Shown: positions 32,036 to 41,919 of the stretch, piece by piece | How the letters are laid out: each line of letters begins with the position of its first letter | How positions within the stretch are numbered: the stretch's first letter is position 1 | DNA from: Hydrogenophaga pseudoflava NBRC 102511 | GTDB taxonomy: Bacteria; Pseudomonadota; Gammaproteobacteria; Burkholderiales; Burkholderiaceae_C | DNA length: 64,000 nucleotides | Direction of reading: 5' to 3' | NCBI RefSeq assembly: GCF_001592285.1 | Contig: NZ_BCWQ01000011.1 | Span: 62,001 to 126,000, forward strand | The notes under the pieces: model-generated | Database searches by the model: none | What the model saw: only the letters and a program-made list of their open reading frames with translations | What the model was told of the DNA's origin: nothing | Position numbers and translations under genes: made by a program

Positions 32036-33586
32036 TCATTGCGGTCGCCCCACCGCCGAGTGGCTGGGCCGCAGCGCCAGCTCCTGCAGCCGGAACTCGC
32101 GGCAATGCCCCTGCCCGCGCAGGTCCAGACGCAACACCGCCATCTCGCCGGCCGATCGCCCGTCGACCGTGGTCAGCCCGTCCAGAGCGCTGCGGTCCCC
32201 GACGTGCAACCAGCGCACGCTGTGGTCGCGGTGGAAGCGCGGCTCGTTCGTGCCGCGCCAGAACAGCTGGACGGGCAGCGAGGCCGCCCCGTCCGCGCAG
32301 ACCAGGTGCAGCGAGACGCCGCCAACCCCTGCCGCCGGCCGGGGCAGACGGAAGATCATCGAGGCGGCCCCCGATGTGGCGCGGAAGCCCTCATCGTGAC
32401 GCTCCACGCCGCTCATCTCGACCAGCTCCGCCGTGTGGGAGACACCACCGGCCTCGCCGGCATCCGGGCCAGGCGGGTACTGCAGGATGCCGGCAAAGGT
32501 GGGAGTGGTGAGCGCGCGCTCGACCACGGTCACCACCACCACCTCGGGGTGGACCTCCTCAATCAGCCGGATCAGCTGGCCGCCGTCCTTGTGCACGTCC
32601 CGCCAGTGCAGGCTCACCACCTCGGCAAAGGTCCGGTGCATCAGGTCGTCCATGCCTCTGCCGAACGAGTCGGTGAGCCAGAGCACACGCCGCGCATTGA
32701 GGGCCCGGTCGTGCTGTGTCTGGATGGGAAAGGTCAGCGCCACCCGCGAGTCGGCCACACGGGCCGGGTCCAGCTGGTCACTGCTGGCATACCGCCGGTG
32801 CACGCGCGCACCGAGCTTTTCGGAGACCGCAAGCACCGGTTCTGTTTCGGTCAGCCAGGTCTCCAGTCGCAAGAAGTCCGCCAGGTCGCCACCGGTTCGG
32901 GATCTCAGCCCCAGCAGGCGGCGCTCCTCCGCGGATGGCCACACCACGTCGGGCAGATCGGCCCTGAGCGAGCGCGCCAGCGCGTCAAAGGCATGGGATG
33001 CGCCCAGGGTGTTCCAGTGGGTGTCGTGGCGATAGAACAGCGGGCTCGGCGATGTGGCCGCCGCGCGCCGCAGCAGCGCGCGGGTGTCGACAAACAGGTC
33101 CGCGTCGGCGTGGGCCAGCAACGTGTCGGCCACGCCGGGCACGGCCGGCGGCGAAGCCCATTGCGGCAGGTGCTCCGGGTACACCGACTCCTTGTCCGCT
33201 GCCACCAGGATGCGGAAGGCCTTCACACCCCGGCTCCGCAGGTACGCGTCCCACCGGCGGGCGCCCTCGCCGTAGGACGTGCCCATGCGGATGTCGCTGG
33301 CCTGGCCGGCGCGCCGGTGGGTCGACAGCGACACGGCCTGGTCGTCCCCCAGGTACAACCAGCCGTCGCGGCCCACCACCACCTGCCGGGGCGCGACGCT
33401 GATGCCCACCCGGTGCAGCACCGCGCTGGCCACGCGCAGCAAGGGCTCCGACGAGAACCAGCGCTCGACGCTGCAGCAGGCCGCACCCGGCGGCGGTGTC
33501 ACCAGCCACCCGTTGAGCAGCGGCAGCACCGCCAGGCCCAGCAAGGTGGCCAGCAGCATGCGAAGGGATCGGCGCCGGGGCAGCAT
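32036..33586 (-). CDS. AlgJ/AlgX-like SGNH-type O-acetylation protein
   Basis: 516 aa. A membrane anchor or signal (MLLATLLGLAVLPLLNGW) is followed by GRDGWLYLG, RILVAADKESVYPEHLP, FYRHDTHWNTLGA and LWLTDSFGRGM: the DHxW-type and Ser motifs of the AlgX/AlgJ acetyltransferase-like domain (ALGX/ALGJ, PF16822). About 150 extra C-terminal residues form a beta-rich segment of unknown use. It starts one base after the stop of the MBOAT gene, so the two form a transfer pair: the MBOAT brings acetyl across the membrane and this protein places it on a periplasmic glycan. The acceptor is unknown because no polysaccharide genes adjoin it. Confidence 0.82.
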   Translation of the reverse strand: MLPRRRSLRMLLATLLGLAVLPLLNGWLVTPPPGAACCSVERWFSSEPLLRVASAVLHRVGISVAPRQVVVGRDGWLYLGDDQAVSLSTHRRAGQASDIRMGTSYGEGARRWDAYLRSRGVKAFRILVAADKESVYPEHLPQWASPPAVPGVADTLLAHADADLFVDTRALLRRAAATSPSPLFYRHDTHWNTLGASHAFDALARSLRADLPDVVWPSAEERRLLGLRSRTGGDLADFLRLETWLTETEPVLAVSEKLGARVHRRYASSDQLDPARVADSRVALTFPIQTQHDRALNARRVLWLTDSFGRGMDDLMHRTFAEVVSLHWRDVHKDGGQLIRLIEEVHPEVVVVTVVERALTTPTFAGILQYPPGPDAGEAGGVSHTAELVEMSGVERHDEGFRATSGAASMIFRLPRPAAGVGGVSLHLVCADGAASLPVQLFWRGTNEPRFHRDHSVRWLHVGDRSALDGLTTVDGRSAGEMAVLRLDLRGQGHCREFRLQELALRPSHSAVGRPQ

Positions 33587-35062
33587 CTAGAAGTTGAAGT
33601 AAAGAAACACGGAACTGGTGCTTGCGAGGGTGGCGACCAGGGCGGCGACCAGCACGAGAGTGCCCGCCACCACTTTGGCATCGGTCACACCGGTGGTGGC
33701 CCAGTGGATCGCGTTGGGCCGGGGCACGATGCAGAACGCCAGCGCGATCATCAGCAGCGCCGGCAGGTGCGCGACGAGCTGCGCGGGCATGGCGCGCAGC
33801 AGCGCATCGCCCAGCCAGCCCGACCAGGCCAGGGCCTCGGTGGGCACTTCCGCCAGCGGCACGGCGCGCAGAGAGGAGAAGTCCACCATGCCGGCGAGCA
33901 CGCGCCGGGCGCTGTCCCAGTCCTTGGCGCGGAAGAACACCCAGGCCACGTTGACGAACAGGAAGGTCAGGCCCCAGGCCAGCGCGCGCGGCATGCGCCA
34001 GCCAAGACCGCCCCAGAGCCGGTGGACCACCAGGGCCAGGCCATGCAGCAAGCCCCAGATGACGAACATCCACGAGGCGCCGTGCCACAGGCCGCCGAGC
34101 GCAAAGGTGATGACGAGGTTGAGGTGGGTCCGCCAGCGCCCGGCGCGGTTGCCGCCCAGCGGGATGTAGAGGTGGTCGCGCAGGAAGTGGCTGAGCGTGA
34201 TGTGCCAGCGGCGCCAGAAGTCCTGGATGCTGGTGGCGCGGTAGGGCGAGTTGAAGTTGATCGGCAGCCAGATGTTGAACAGCAGGGCCACGCCCATGGC
34301 CATGTCGCAGTAGCCGCTGAAGTCGAAGTAGAGCTGGAAGGTGTAGGACAGGCTGGCAACCCAGGCGCCGACCAGGTCCAGCGGACCGGTGCCATCGAAA
34401 CCGGCGTCGGCCCACACCGCGAACACGTCCGCGATGGCCACCTTCTTGAACAGCCCCAGCCCGAACAACAGCAGGCCTTTGACGAGGTTCGACTCGCGCG
34501 GCAGCCAGGTCCAGCGCGAATTGAACTGCGGCATGATCTGGCTGTGCTGCACGATCGGGCCTGCGATCAGGTGCGGAAAGAAGGTCACGAACAGGGCGTA
34601 GTTCAGCAGGTCGTAGTGCCCGGTTTCACCGCGGTAGCTGTCCACCAGGTAGACGATCTGGGTGAAGGTGAAGAAGCTGATCGCCAGCGGCAGCACCACC
34701 GGGTCCATCTGCACCGGCAGGCCCCAGAGCCAGGCCAGGTTCTCGGTGATGAAGTGGATGTACTTGTAGTAGGCCAGCGCCAGCAGGTTGGCGGCGATGC
34801 CCGCGATCAGCCAGCGGCGCTTGTGCCGCAGGTCACCTCCTGCCGGCCAGCGCGCCAGGCGCCGGCCCAGCAGGAAGTTCAGGCCGATGGACACCAGGAT
34901 CAGCGGCAGGTGGACCCAGTTCCAGTAGGCGTAGAAGAACAGGCTGGCCAGCACCAGCCAGGCCTTGCCCAGCACCGTGCGGCGCGCGCGGTTGAGCTGG
35001 AAATACACCAGCAGCGTCACCGGCAGGAAGACGAAGATGAAGGGCCAGCTGCTGAAAACCAC
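33587..35062 (-). CDS. MBOAT O-acyltransferase, AlgI-like
   Basis: 491 aa, about 10-12 membrane helices. AlgI hallmarks: FSSWPFIFVFLPVTLLVYF at the N-terminus, YYKYIHFITENLAW, FVTFFPHLIAGPIVQHSQIMPQF, LYFDFSGYCDMAMG, the invariant FWRRWHITLSHFLRDHLYIPLGGN, and catalytic His in LGGLWHGASW. Moves acetyl groups across the inner membrane for glycan O-acetylation. The start is GTG at 35062 (ribosome site AAGGA about 11 bases before). Directly abuts the AlgJ-like gene. Confidence 0.9.
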   Translation of the reverse strand: MVFSSWPFIFVFLPVTLLVYFQLNRARRTVLGKAWLVLASLFFYAYWNWVHLPLILVSIGLNFLLGRRLARWPAGGDLRHKRRWLIAGIAANLLALAYYKYIHFITENLAWLWGLPVQMDPVVLPLAISFFTFTQIVYLVDSYRGETGHYDLLNYALFVTFFPHLIAGPIVQHSQIMPQFNSRWTWLPRESNLVKGLLLFGLGLFKKVAIADVFAVWADAGFDGTGPLDLVGAWVASLSYTFQLYFDFSGYCDMAMGVALLFNIWLPINFNSPYRATSIQDFWRRWHITLSHFLRDHLYIPLGGNRAGRWRTHLNLVITFALGGLWHGASWMFVIWGLLHGLALVVHRLWGGLGWRMPRALAWGLTFLFVNVAWVFFRAKDWDSARRVLAGMVDFSSLRAVPLAEVPTEALAWSGWLGDALLRAMPAQLVAHLPALLMIALAFCIVPRPNAIHWATTGVTDAKVVAGTLVLVAALVATLASTSSVFLYFNF

Positions 35063-35121
35063 GGAGACAAACTTCCTTCAGGCCCGCGCGGCATGCACGG
35101 GCTGTTTCACGGCGAAGGGGG

Positions 35122-37422
35122 TCAACGCGCCACCTCGGTCAGACGGTCGCCGTCGCGCCGCTGCAGCCGGTACGGCGGCAGGCCCTTGAGCATGCGCCGG
35201 CCGTAGCTCTGGCGCAAAAGGCGCGCATCGTAGCAAACCACCACCGCCTCGTCGGTCTCGGTGCGCAGGGCGCGGCCGGTCCACTGCAGCAGGCGCGCGC
35301 CGGTCGCCGGCACCACCAGTTCGCTGAACGGGTCGCGGCCCTGGGCCTTGAGCCAGTCGGCGCGCGCCTGACCCACCGGATCGCTGGGCGAGGCGAACGG
35401 CAGCTTGGTGATGAACACCCACTCGCACAGCTCGCCCGGCAGGTCCAGCCCTTCGCCGAAGGACTGCAGGCCGAACAGGATCGAGGCGCCACCGTCGGCC
35501 ACGCGCTCGGCGTGGCGCTTGAGCAGTTGCGTGCGCGAGGACTCGCCCTGCACCAGCACCTTCTCGCGAAGCTCGCTGTGCAGGCCCCGCTCCAGCAGGT
35601 CCTGCGCGCGCTTCATCAGCGCCTTGGAGGTGAACAGCACCAGGGCGCCGCGCTTCACGTGGCGCAGGTCGTCCATGAGCATGTCCAGCATCTCGCGCGA
35701 ATAGCCCTCGACGTCTTTCGGGTCGTGCTGCGTCTGCACCACCACCAGCCGGCCCTGGCTGGCGTGGTCGAAGGGGCTCTGCACCTCGCGCGCGCGCACG
35801 TCGTCATCGAAGGCCAGGCCGCTCTCGTGCAGGAAGTGGTCGAAGCCGCCGCAGGTGACCAGCGAGGCCGAGGTCGCGACCGCCGCCCGCACCTTGCTCC
35901 ACAGGTGGGCGCGCAGCAGGCCGCCCGGGTTGAGCGGGCAGGCGTGGGCGCTGAGCGTGACCAGGCCGTTCTGGATGCCGGCTTCGAGCCACTTGGCCAG
36001 CGGCGCCTGGCCCTCCACCGGGGCCTGCAGCCAGAGCTCGGCCGTGGCCGCCATGTGCTGCAGGCGCGGGGCGAACGTGCCGATGCGGCTGTAGAGCTGG
36101 GCACAGCGCGGCGCGTCGCCGGGGTCGTCGCGCGCCAGCACCTTGAGCTGCGCCGCGATCAACTCGAACTCCTTGAGCAGCGCCCCGGCGCGCGTGGCAA
36201 TCTGGCCCACGGTTTCTTCCCAGTCGGCCGGCAGCAGCCCGCCTTCGAGCCGTTCGGTCGCATTGGGCAGGTTGAACTCGAAGCCGGCGCCGCCGTCGCG
36301 GCCGTTGCGCGGGCGCATGCCGCCCTGCTTGCCCGAGAGCGCCAGCCACTCGGGCGACTCGGCCAGCCGCGCCATCGCGCGCCGCGCCAGCTCGGCCTGC
36401 GCGGCCTTGAGCTCGCGCGCCAGCGTGGTCACGTCCACGCCCAGCGGGTGGGCGATGGCACCAGCCACGTCGGTCACGGCGCGCGGCAGCTTGTCCAGCC
36501 AGCCGCCGCGCATCAGGTCCATGCTTTCGGTGAACTGGCCCTGCGCGACTGCCCCGAGGTGGTGGGCCTCGTCGAACACCAGGTAGCAGTCGGACGGGTC
36601 GGGCAGCGCGTGCAGGCCCAGCGTGGAGAGCAACAGGTCGTGGTTGACCACGATCACCTGCGACTGCGCCAGCTTGGCGCGCGAGCGGTAGTAGCTGCAG
36701 CCGTTGTAGCTGGGGCAGTGGCGCGCGGTGCAGGTGTGGCGCTCGGCCGCGACCGGGGTCCAGACATCGCCCTCGGGCGGCTCGGCCAGGCGGTCGCGGT
36801 CGCCGTCCCAGTCGCCGCTGTCGAGCATCTGGCCCCAGCGCTCGTAGATCCGTCCGCGCTCGGCCCACACGCGCTCCAGCGCGTCGCCTTTGTCAGCGCT
36901 GGAAGGCTTGTCGTCGGGCTCGTCGCCGAACAGGTCCGAGGTGGCCGCATCACCGCCGGCCATCTGGTCGAGCTTGAGGCGGCACACGTAGCGCCCGCGC
37001 CCCTTGGCGAGCGTGAAGGCGAAGGGCTGCGGCAGCACCGCGGCCAGCGCCGGCAGGTCTTTCGCGATCAGCTGCTCCTGCAGCGCCACGGTGGCGGTGG
37101 AGATCATCACGCGCTTGCCCTGGGCCAGCGCCAACGGGATCACGGTCGAGGCGTAGGCGGCCGACTTTCCCACGCCCGTGCCGGCCTGCACCACCGCGAT
37201 GGCGCGCGGGCCGGCAGGCGGCGGGTCGTCGCCCTTCTCGGGTTTGGCAGGCCAGTCGACCAGGCTCAGGGTTTCGGCGATGTGGGCCGCCATCTCGCGC
37301 TGGCCGGCGCGCGCGCGGAAACCGTCCAGCCGCGAGACCACGTGGTCGAAAGCGCCCAACGCCAGGGCTTCGCGCGCCAGCGGTCCGGAGGGTCGGTCGG
37401 TCGGTTCGTCGGTCAAGGGCAT
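35122..37422 (-). CDS. dinG: ATP-dependent DNA helicase DinG
   Basis: 766 aa XPD-like 5'-3' helicase that resolves R-loops and structured DNA. Walker A QAGTGVGKSAAYAS, four Fe-S cysteines (YVCRLK, HTCTARHCPSYNGC), DEAH box VFDEAHHLG, and motif VI QWTGRALRTETDEAVV. The start at 37422 is preferred because the frame upstream to 37548 overlaps the divergent exchanger promoter. No LexA box was recognised. Followed by the algI-like gene after 59 bp, with no clear functional link. Confidence 0.93.
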   Translation of the reverse strand: MPLTDEPTDRPSGPLAREALALGAFDHVVSRLDGFRARAGQREMAAHIAETLSLVDWPAKPEKGDDPPPAGPRAIAVVQAGTGVGKSAAYASTVIPLALAQGKRVMISTATVALQEQLIAKDLPALAAVLPQPFAFTLAKGRGRYVCRLKLDQMAGGDAATSDLFGDEPDDKPSSADKGDALERVWAERGRIYERWGQMLDSGDWDGDRDRLAEPPEGDVWTPVAAERHTCTARHCPSYNGCSYYRSRAKLAQSQVIVVNHDLLLSTLGLHALPDPSDCYLVFDEAHHLGAVAQGQFTESMDLMRGGWLDKLPRAVTDVAGAIAHPLGVDVTTLARELKAAQAELARRAMARLAESPEWLALSGKQGGMRPRNGRDGGAGFEFNLPNATERLEGGLLPADWEETVGQIATRAGALLKEFELIAAQLKVLARDDPGDAPRCAQLYSRIGTFAPRLQHMAATAELWLQAPVEGQAPLAKWLEAGIQNGLVTLSAHACPLNPGGLLRAHLWSKVRAAVATSASLVTCGGFDHFLHESGLAFDDDVRAREVQSPFDHASQGRLVVVQTQHDPKDVEGYSREMLDMLMDDLRHVKRGALVLFTSKALMKRAQDLLERGLHSELREKVLVQGESSRTQLLKRHAERVADGGASILFGLQSFGEGLDLPGELCEWVFITKLPFASPSDPVGQARADWLKAQGRDPFSELVVPATGARLLQWTGRALRTETDEAVVVCYDARLLRQSYGRRMLKGLPPYRLQRRDGDRLTEVAR

Positions 37423-37538
37423 CGGGCCAGGAAAAAAGGACCCCGATTGTCTCCGACCGCCCGGAGACCCCACGCCTGGGGCCTGCCCGCCGCCGTGGCA
37501 ACATGCCGTCCGGACCAACCACCCAAGGAGCGCAACCG

Positions 37539-38633
37539 ATGTGGACACTGGGCATGTTTGTGGCGGGCCTCGTGGCCCTGATCGCCGGCGCCGAACTGCT
37601 GGTGCGCGGTTCGTCGAAACTGGCGCTCTCGTTCGGCATCTCGCCCCTGGTGGTGGGGCTGACCATCGTGGCCTTCGGCACCAGCGCCCCCGAGGTGGCC
37701 GTCTCGGTCGGTGCGGTGCTGGACGGCCGGACGGACCTGGCCATCGGCAACGTGGTGGGCAGCAACATCTTCAACGTGCTGCTCATCCTCGGCCTGTCGG
37801 CGGTGATCACGCCGCTGGTGGTCAACATCCAGCTGATCCGCCAGGAGGTGCCGATCATGCTGGGCATCTCCTTGCTGCTGCTGGTGCTGGCGCTCGACCG
37901 CTCGCTGGGCCTGTGGGACGCCGTGATGCTGTGCGCGCTGATGGTGGCCTACACCGGGTTCCTGATCGTGCAGTCGCGCCGGGAGACGCAGGCGGCGGTC
38001 GACGAGTACGCAGCCGAGGTGCAGCCCGCCGCACCCGGCAGCTGGGACAGCCGGCTGCCGGTGCAGCTGGTGCTGATGGCCGCCGGGCTGGGCCTGCTGG
38101 TGCTCGGCTCGCAATGGCTGGTGGATGCGGCGGTGGTGTTCGCCCAGTCGCTGGGCGTGAGCGACGTGGTGATCGGCCTGACCATCGTGGCGGCCGGCAC
38201 CTCGATGCCCGAGGTCGCCACCTCGGTGATGGCCGCCGTCAAGGGCGAGCGCGACATCGCGGTGGGCAACGTGGTGGGCAGCAACATCTTCAACATCCTG
38301 GGCTGCCTGGGCATTGCCGGCGTGGCCGCCGGCGCGACCGGGCTGGCCGTGCCCGAATCGGTGATGAACTTCGACATCTGGGTGATGCTGGCGGTGGCGC
38401 TGGCCTGCGTGCCGGTGTTCATGACCGGGCGCGAGATCGCGCGCTGGGAAGGTGGCGTGTTCCTGCTGTACTACGTGGCCTATGTGGCCTACCTGATCCT
38501 GGCCGCACAGCAGCACGCCGCGCTGGGCGCCTACTCGGCGGCGATGATGGGCTTCGTCGTGCCGCTGACCGTGATCACCCTGGTGGTCGCGCTGCTGGGC
38601 CGCAAACCCGCCCCCCCGTCCGGAGGACACTGA
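37539..38633 (+). CDS. Calcium/sodium antiporter, YrbG type
   Basis: 364 aa with ten hydrophobic helices in two inverted halves. Each half carries the CaCA alpha-repeat: FGTSAPEVAVSVGAVLDGR...AIGNVVGSNIFNVL and AGTSMPEVATSVMAAVKGE...AVGNVVGSNIFNIL, with the ion-binding Glu and Asn residues. A strong AAGGAG site precedes the ATG at 37539; the upstream frame from 37503 is not used. Overlaps nothing; the patatin gene follows after 4 bp and is likely co-transcribed. Confidence 0.92.
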   Translation: MWTLGMFVAGLVALIAGAELLVRGSSKLALSFGISPLVVGLTIVAFGTSAPEVAVSVGAVLDGRTDLAIGNVVGSNIFNVLLILGLSAVITPLVVNIQLIRQEVPIMLGISLLLLVLALDRSLGLWDAVMLCALMVAYTGFLIVQSRRETQAAVDEYAAEVQPAAPGSWDSRLPVQLVLMAAGLGLLVLGSQWLVDAAVVFAQSLGVSDVVIGLTIVAAGTSMPEVATSVMAAVKGERDIAVGNVVGSNIFNILGCLGIAGVAAGATGLAVPESVMNFDIWVMLAVALACVPVFMTGREIARWEGGVFLLYYVAYVAYLILAAQQHAALGAYSAAMMGFVVPLTVITLVVALLGRKPAPPSGGH

Positions 38634-38637
38634 CCGC

Positions 38638-39708
38638 ATGACCAGCCACCGAACACCGCCCCGCAAGCGCATCGACCTCGCCCTGCAGGGCGGTGGCTCG
38701 CACGGGGCCTTCACCTGGGGCGTGCTCGACCGCCTGCTGGAAGAGGAGTGGCTGGAGATCGCCGGCGTCAGCGGCACCAGTGCGGGCGCGATGAACGCCG
38801 TCGCGCTGGCGGCGGGGCTGATGGAGGGCGGCCGCGTCGGCGCCCAGGCCGCGCTGCGCCGCTTCTGGATGAAGGTGGCCGACGCCGCGCCCTTCGGCCC
38901 GCTGCACCACGGCCCGCTGGCCACGGTGCTCGGCCCCGACAACCCCTGGCTGCAGCCCTGGATCGCGCCCTGGCGGCAGGCGGCCCAGGCGCTGGGCAGC
39001 CAGTTCTCGCCCTACCAGCTCAACCCGCTGAACCTCAACCCGCTGCGCGACATCCTGCAGCACACGATCGACTTCGACCGTGTGCGCAGCTGCCACCACA
39101 CCCAGCTGTTCATCGCCGCGACCCACGTCGCCACCGGCGAGCTGCGCGTGTTCCGGCAGAACGAACTCACCGCCGACATGGTGCTGGCCTCGGCCTGCCT
39201 GCCGCTGCTGTTCCAGGCGGTGGAGATCGGCGGCGAGGCCTACTGGGACGGCGGTTACGCCGGCAACCCCACCCTGATGCCGCTGATCAGCGAGACCGAC
39301 GCCGACGACCTGCTGCTGGTGCCGATCAACCCGAGCCGGCGCGACGCCGTGCCGACGCGGGCCAGCGACATCCTCGACCGCGCCGAAGAAGTCGTCTTCA
39401 ACGCCAGCCTGCTCAAGGAGCTGCGCACCATCGCGCTGATCAAGGAGCTGATCGAGGACGCCGGCCGGCCCGATGCCTGCTACCAGCGGCCGCTGTTCCG
39501 CCGCATCGACGACCTGCGCCTGCACCGGCTGGACGCCGACGCCGAACTCTCGCGGTTCGGCGCCTCGAGCAAGCTGCAGACCGGCCGCAGCTTCCTGCTG
39601 GAGCTGCACCGCGTCGGCCACCAGGCCGCCCACGACTGGCTGCTGGCGCACGCGCAGGACATCGGTCGCCGCTCGACCTGCCCGCTGCCATCGACGCACT
39701 CCGGCTGA
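38638..39708 (+). CDS. Patatin-like phospholipase (RssA family)
   Basis: 356 aa cytosolic or membrane-associated serine lipid hydrolase. Oxyanion loop LALQGGGSHGAFTWGVLDRL, nucleophile in GVSGTSAGAMNAVAL (GxSxG) and catalytic Asp in WDGGYAGNP. No signal peptide. Residues about 90-150 form an insertion with APWRQAAQALGSQFSPYQLNPLN. Bacterial RssA-like proteins of this type have unknown substrates. Confidence 0.87.
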   Translation: MTSHRTPPRKRIDLALQGGGSHGAFTWGVLDRLLEEEWLEIAGVSGTSAGAMNAVALAAGLMEGGRVGAQAALRRFWMKVADAAPFGPLHHGPLATVLGPDNPWLQPWIAPWRQAAQALGSQFSPYQLNPLNLNPLRDILQHTIDFDRVRSCHHTQLFIAATHVATGELRVFRQNELTADMVLASACLPLLFQAVEIGGEAYWDGGYAGNPTLMPLISETDADDLLLVPINPSRRDAVPTRASDILDRAEEVVFNASLLKELRTIALIKELIEDAGRPDACYQRPLFRRIDDLRLHRLDADAELSRFGASSKLQTGRSFLLELHRVGHQAAHDWLLAHAQDIGRRSTCPLPSTHSG

Positions 39709-39723
39709 AGCGGGCGGGCGGCG

Positions 39724-41817
39724 TCAACGCTGGCGCGGGGAGGAATCCAGGAACTGCCGCACCGGCTCCAGCGGCAGACTGAAGCAGAACATCGCGCCCT
39801 GCCCGACCGCTCCCTCGCCGCGCACGCTGCCGCCGTGACGCTGCAGGATGCGCTGCACGCTGGCCAACCCCACGCCCGTGCCCTCGAACTCTTCCAGCCG
39901 GTGCAGCCGCTTGAAGGGCTGGAACAGCTGGTCGGCGTAGGCCATGTCGAAGCCCGCACCGTTGTCGCGCACGCAGAAGTTCGCCATGCCCTCGGCCTCG
40001 CCCAGCCCGAAGAACTCGATGTGCGCCGCCTCGGTGCGGCCGGTGTACTTCCAGGCGTTGCCCAGCAGGTTCTGCATCACCACCGTCATGAGACCCGGGT
40101 CGGCCTGTGCCGACAGGCCGTCGGCGATTTCCCAGCGCACCTGGCGCTCGGGATCGGTCTGCCTGAGTTCCCGGGCCACAGACCGCGCCAGCTCGGAAAG
40201 GTCGACGTGCTGCGTGCGCAGCTCGGCCCGGCTCTGCTGCGCCATCGACAGCAGGTCGTTGATCAGCAGCCCCATGCGGCGTGCGCTGCTCTGGATGCGC
40301 TTGAGCGCGTCCAGCCCGTCGTCGCTGAGCTTGTCCGCGTCGCTCTCCTGCAGCAGGGTCGCAAAGCCATGAATGCTGCGCAGCGGCGTGCGCAAGTCGT
40401 GCGAGACCGAATAGGTGAAAGACTCCAGGTCGCGGTTGAGCATGGTCAGCTCGCGCGTGCGCGATTTCACCCGCCGGTCCAGCTCGGTGTTGAGCCGCTC
40501 CAGCGCAAGCTGCGCCTCGCGCAACTCGGTGATGTCCTGCAGGGTGCCGCTGTAGCTCGTTCCCTTGGCGACCGGATCGGTCTGCGCGAGCAGGCGCACC
40601 CAGCGCACGCTGCCGTCGGCGAGCACGATGCGGTGCACCTCGTCGAGGTCGGTGTGCGAGGCCCGCGACCGGGCAACGGCCGCTTCCAGCTGGCCACGGT
40701 CTTGCGGGTGCACGTGCTGCCAGTAGCCCTCGAAGCTCGGCCGGAACGTCGACGGGTCCCGACCGAAAATCCGGCAGATTTCCTGCGACCAGGTCGTCGC
40801 CCCGGTGTCCGGGTCGTAGGTCCAGTGCCCCACCCGTGCCAGGCGCTGCGCCTCTTCCATCTGCTGGCGGTTCACCCGCGCCTGTTCCTGCTGGCGCTCC
40901 AGGTTGTGCAGCAGCCAGCCGATCCAGCCCCCCGCAGCCAGCAGCGCCATCGAGAGCAGCGCCGTCAGCAGCAGCGCCTGCCGGCGCGTGTGCTCCAGCG
41001 GTGCCAGCACCGAGGCATGCGACAGGCCGACCACCACCACCACACGGCTGTTGGACAGACGCTGCCAGCCGAACAGGCGCGACACGCCATCGACCACACC
41101 ATCGACCCGGAAAGTGCCCCGGCTTGCCTCGGGGTCCTGCAGAAAGGGGCGGTCTGGCGGCACCTTCTGGCCCATGGCAGAGGCGTTGTCCAGGCTGCGC
41201 GCCAGGAACGCCCCGCCCGGGTGGACCAGACCCACCAGATCGTTGCCCGACAGCGCCAGCCGGCCCAACAGCCGGGCCAGGTGCTCGGACGGCACATTGA
41301 AATGCACCGCACCCGCGAACACCCCGTCGCGGAACATGGGCCGCCCCACGATGACCAGCCACTCACCGGTGAGCCTCGAACGCACCGGCTCCCCCACCAC
41401 CAGCCGGTCGCCGCCCTGGCGCAGCGCCTGGAAATGGGGCCGGTCACCGACAAAGGTGCCCGGTGCCACCCCCAGGTTGTTGTAGATCACCGTACCGCCC
41501 GCATCGATCACCGACAGGTGGGACACCAGCCCCCTGGGAAGGGTGGCCAGCACCTGCTGCTCGACCTCGTCGAACGCTTCGCGGGACTTGGGCCATGCCG
41601 TCCGCAGGCTCAGCAACCCCAGGTCCAGCACCGCGAGGCTGGTGTCCATCTGCCCGGCCATGGCGTCGGCCAGCTGCTGGCTGCGCAGCTGCGCGCGCTC
41701 AAGCACCTGATCGCGCAACTGACGCTGCAACTGCAGGCTCAGTCCCCAGAGCAGCAGCACGGCCAGCGCGGTGAACAGCGCCACGGCCGTGACCATGGAA
41801 CGCAGGCGATAAATCAA
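39724..41817 (-). CDS. CACHE-PAS sensor histidine kinase, copy 1 (TTG start)
   Basis: 697 aa. One helix (about 8-30), a periplasmic double-CACHE-like domain (about 35-275, with FVGDRPHFQ and VRSRLTGEWLVIVGRPMF), a second helix (about 281-303), a PAS domain (about 325-430), coiled coil, phytochrome-type HisKA with His473 in SYSVSHDLRTPLRSI, and an HATPase ending GTGVGLASVQRIL. Membrane receptor for a small extracellular ligand. The initiator is TTG at 41817 after an AGGGGGTG ribosome site. Its paralogue lies just upstream on the same strand. No response regulator adjoins. Confidence 0.9.
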   Translation of the reverse strand: MIYRLRSMVTAVALFTALAVLLLWGLSLQLQRQLRDQVLERAQLRSQQLADAMAGQMDTSLAVLDLGLLSLRTAWPKSREAFDEVEQQVLATLPRGLVSHLSVIDAGGTVIYNNLGVAPGTFVGDRPHFQALRQGGDRLVVGEPVRSRLTGEWLVIVGRPMFRDGVFAGAVHFNVPSEHLARLLGRLALSGNDLVGLVHPGGAFLARSLDNASAMGQKVPPDRPFLQDPEASRGTFRVDGVVDGVSRLFGWQRLSNSRVVVVVGLSHASVLAPLEHTRRQALLLTALLSMALLAAGGWIGWLLHNLERQQEQARVNRQQMEEAQRLARVGHWTYDPDTGATTWSQEICRIFGRDPSTFRPSFEGYWQHVHPQDRGQLEAAVARSRASHTDLDEVHRIVLADGSVRWVRLLAQTDPVAKGTSYSGTLQDITELREAQLALERLNTELDRRVKSRTRELTMLNRDLESFTYSVSHDLRTPLRSIHGFATLLQESDADKLSDDGLDALKRIQSSARRMGLLINDLLSMAQQSRAELRTQHVDLSELARSVARELRQTDPERQVRWEIADGLSAQADPGLMTVVMQNLLGNAWKYTGRTEAAHIEFFGLGEAEGMANFCVRDNGAGFDMAYADQLFQPFKRLHRLEEFEGTGVGLASVQRILQRHGGSVRGEGAVGQGAMFCFSLPLEPVRQFLDSSPRQR

Positions 41818-41919
41818 GTCACCCCCTGTAGCGTCCGATGAAGACGGCTCCCCGGCTCTCGCGGCAGGTTGGGCCCACGGACATGTATCGATTTGTACTC
41901 TGTTTTTGCCGGTGCGGCG

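Noticed and set aside
30443-35206. A 1587-codon open frame on the plus strand across the hydrolase, O-acetylation and dinG genes
   Set aside because: It is antisense to clearly recognised proteins; the composition (His, Arg, Gln, Ala rich, no domains) is that of a GC-rich shadow frame.
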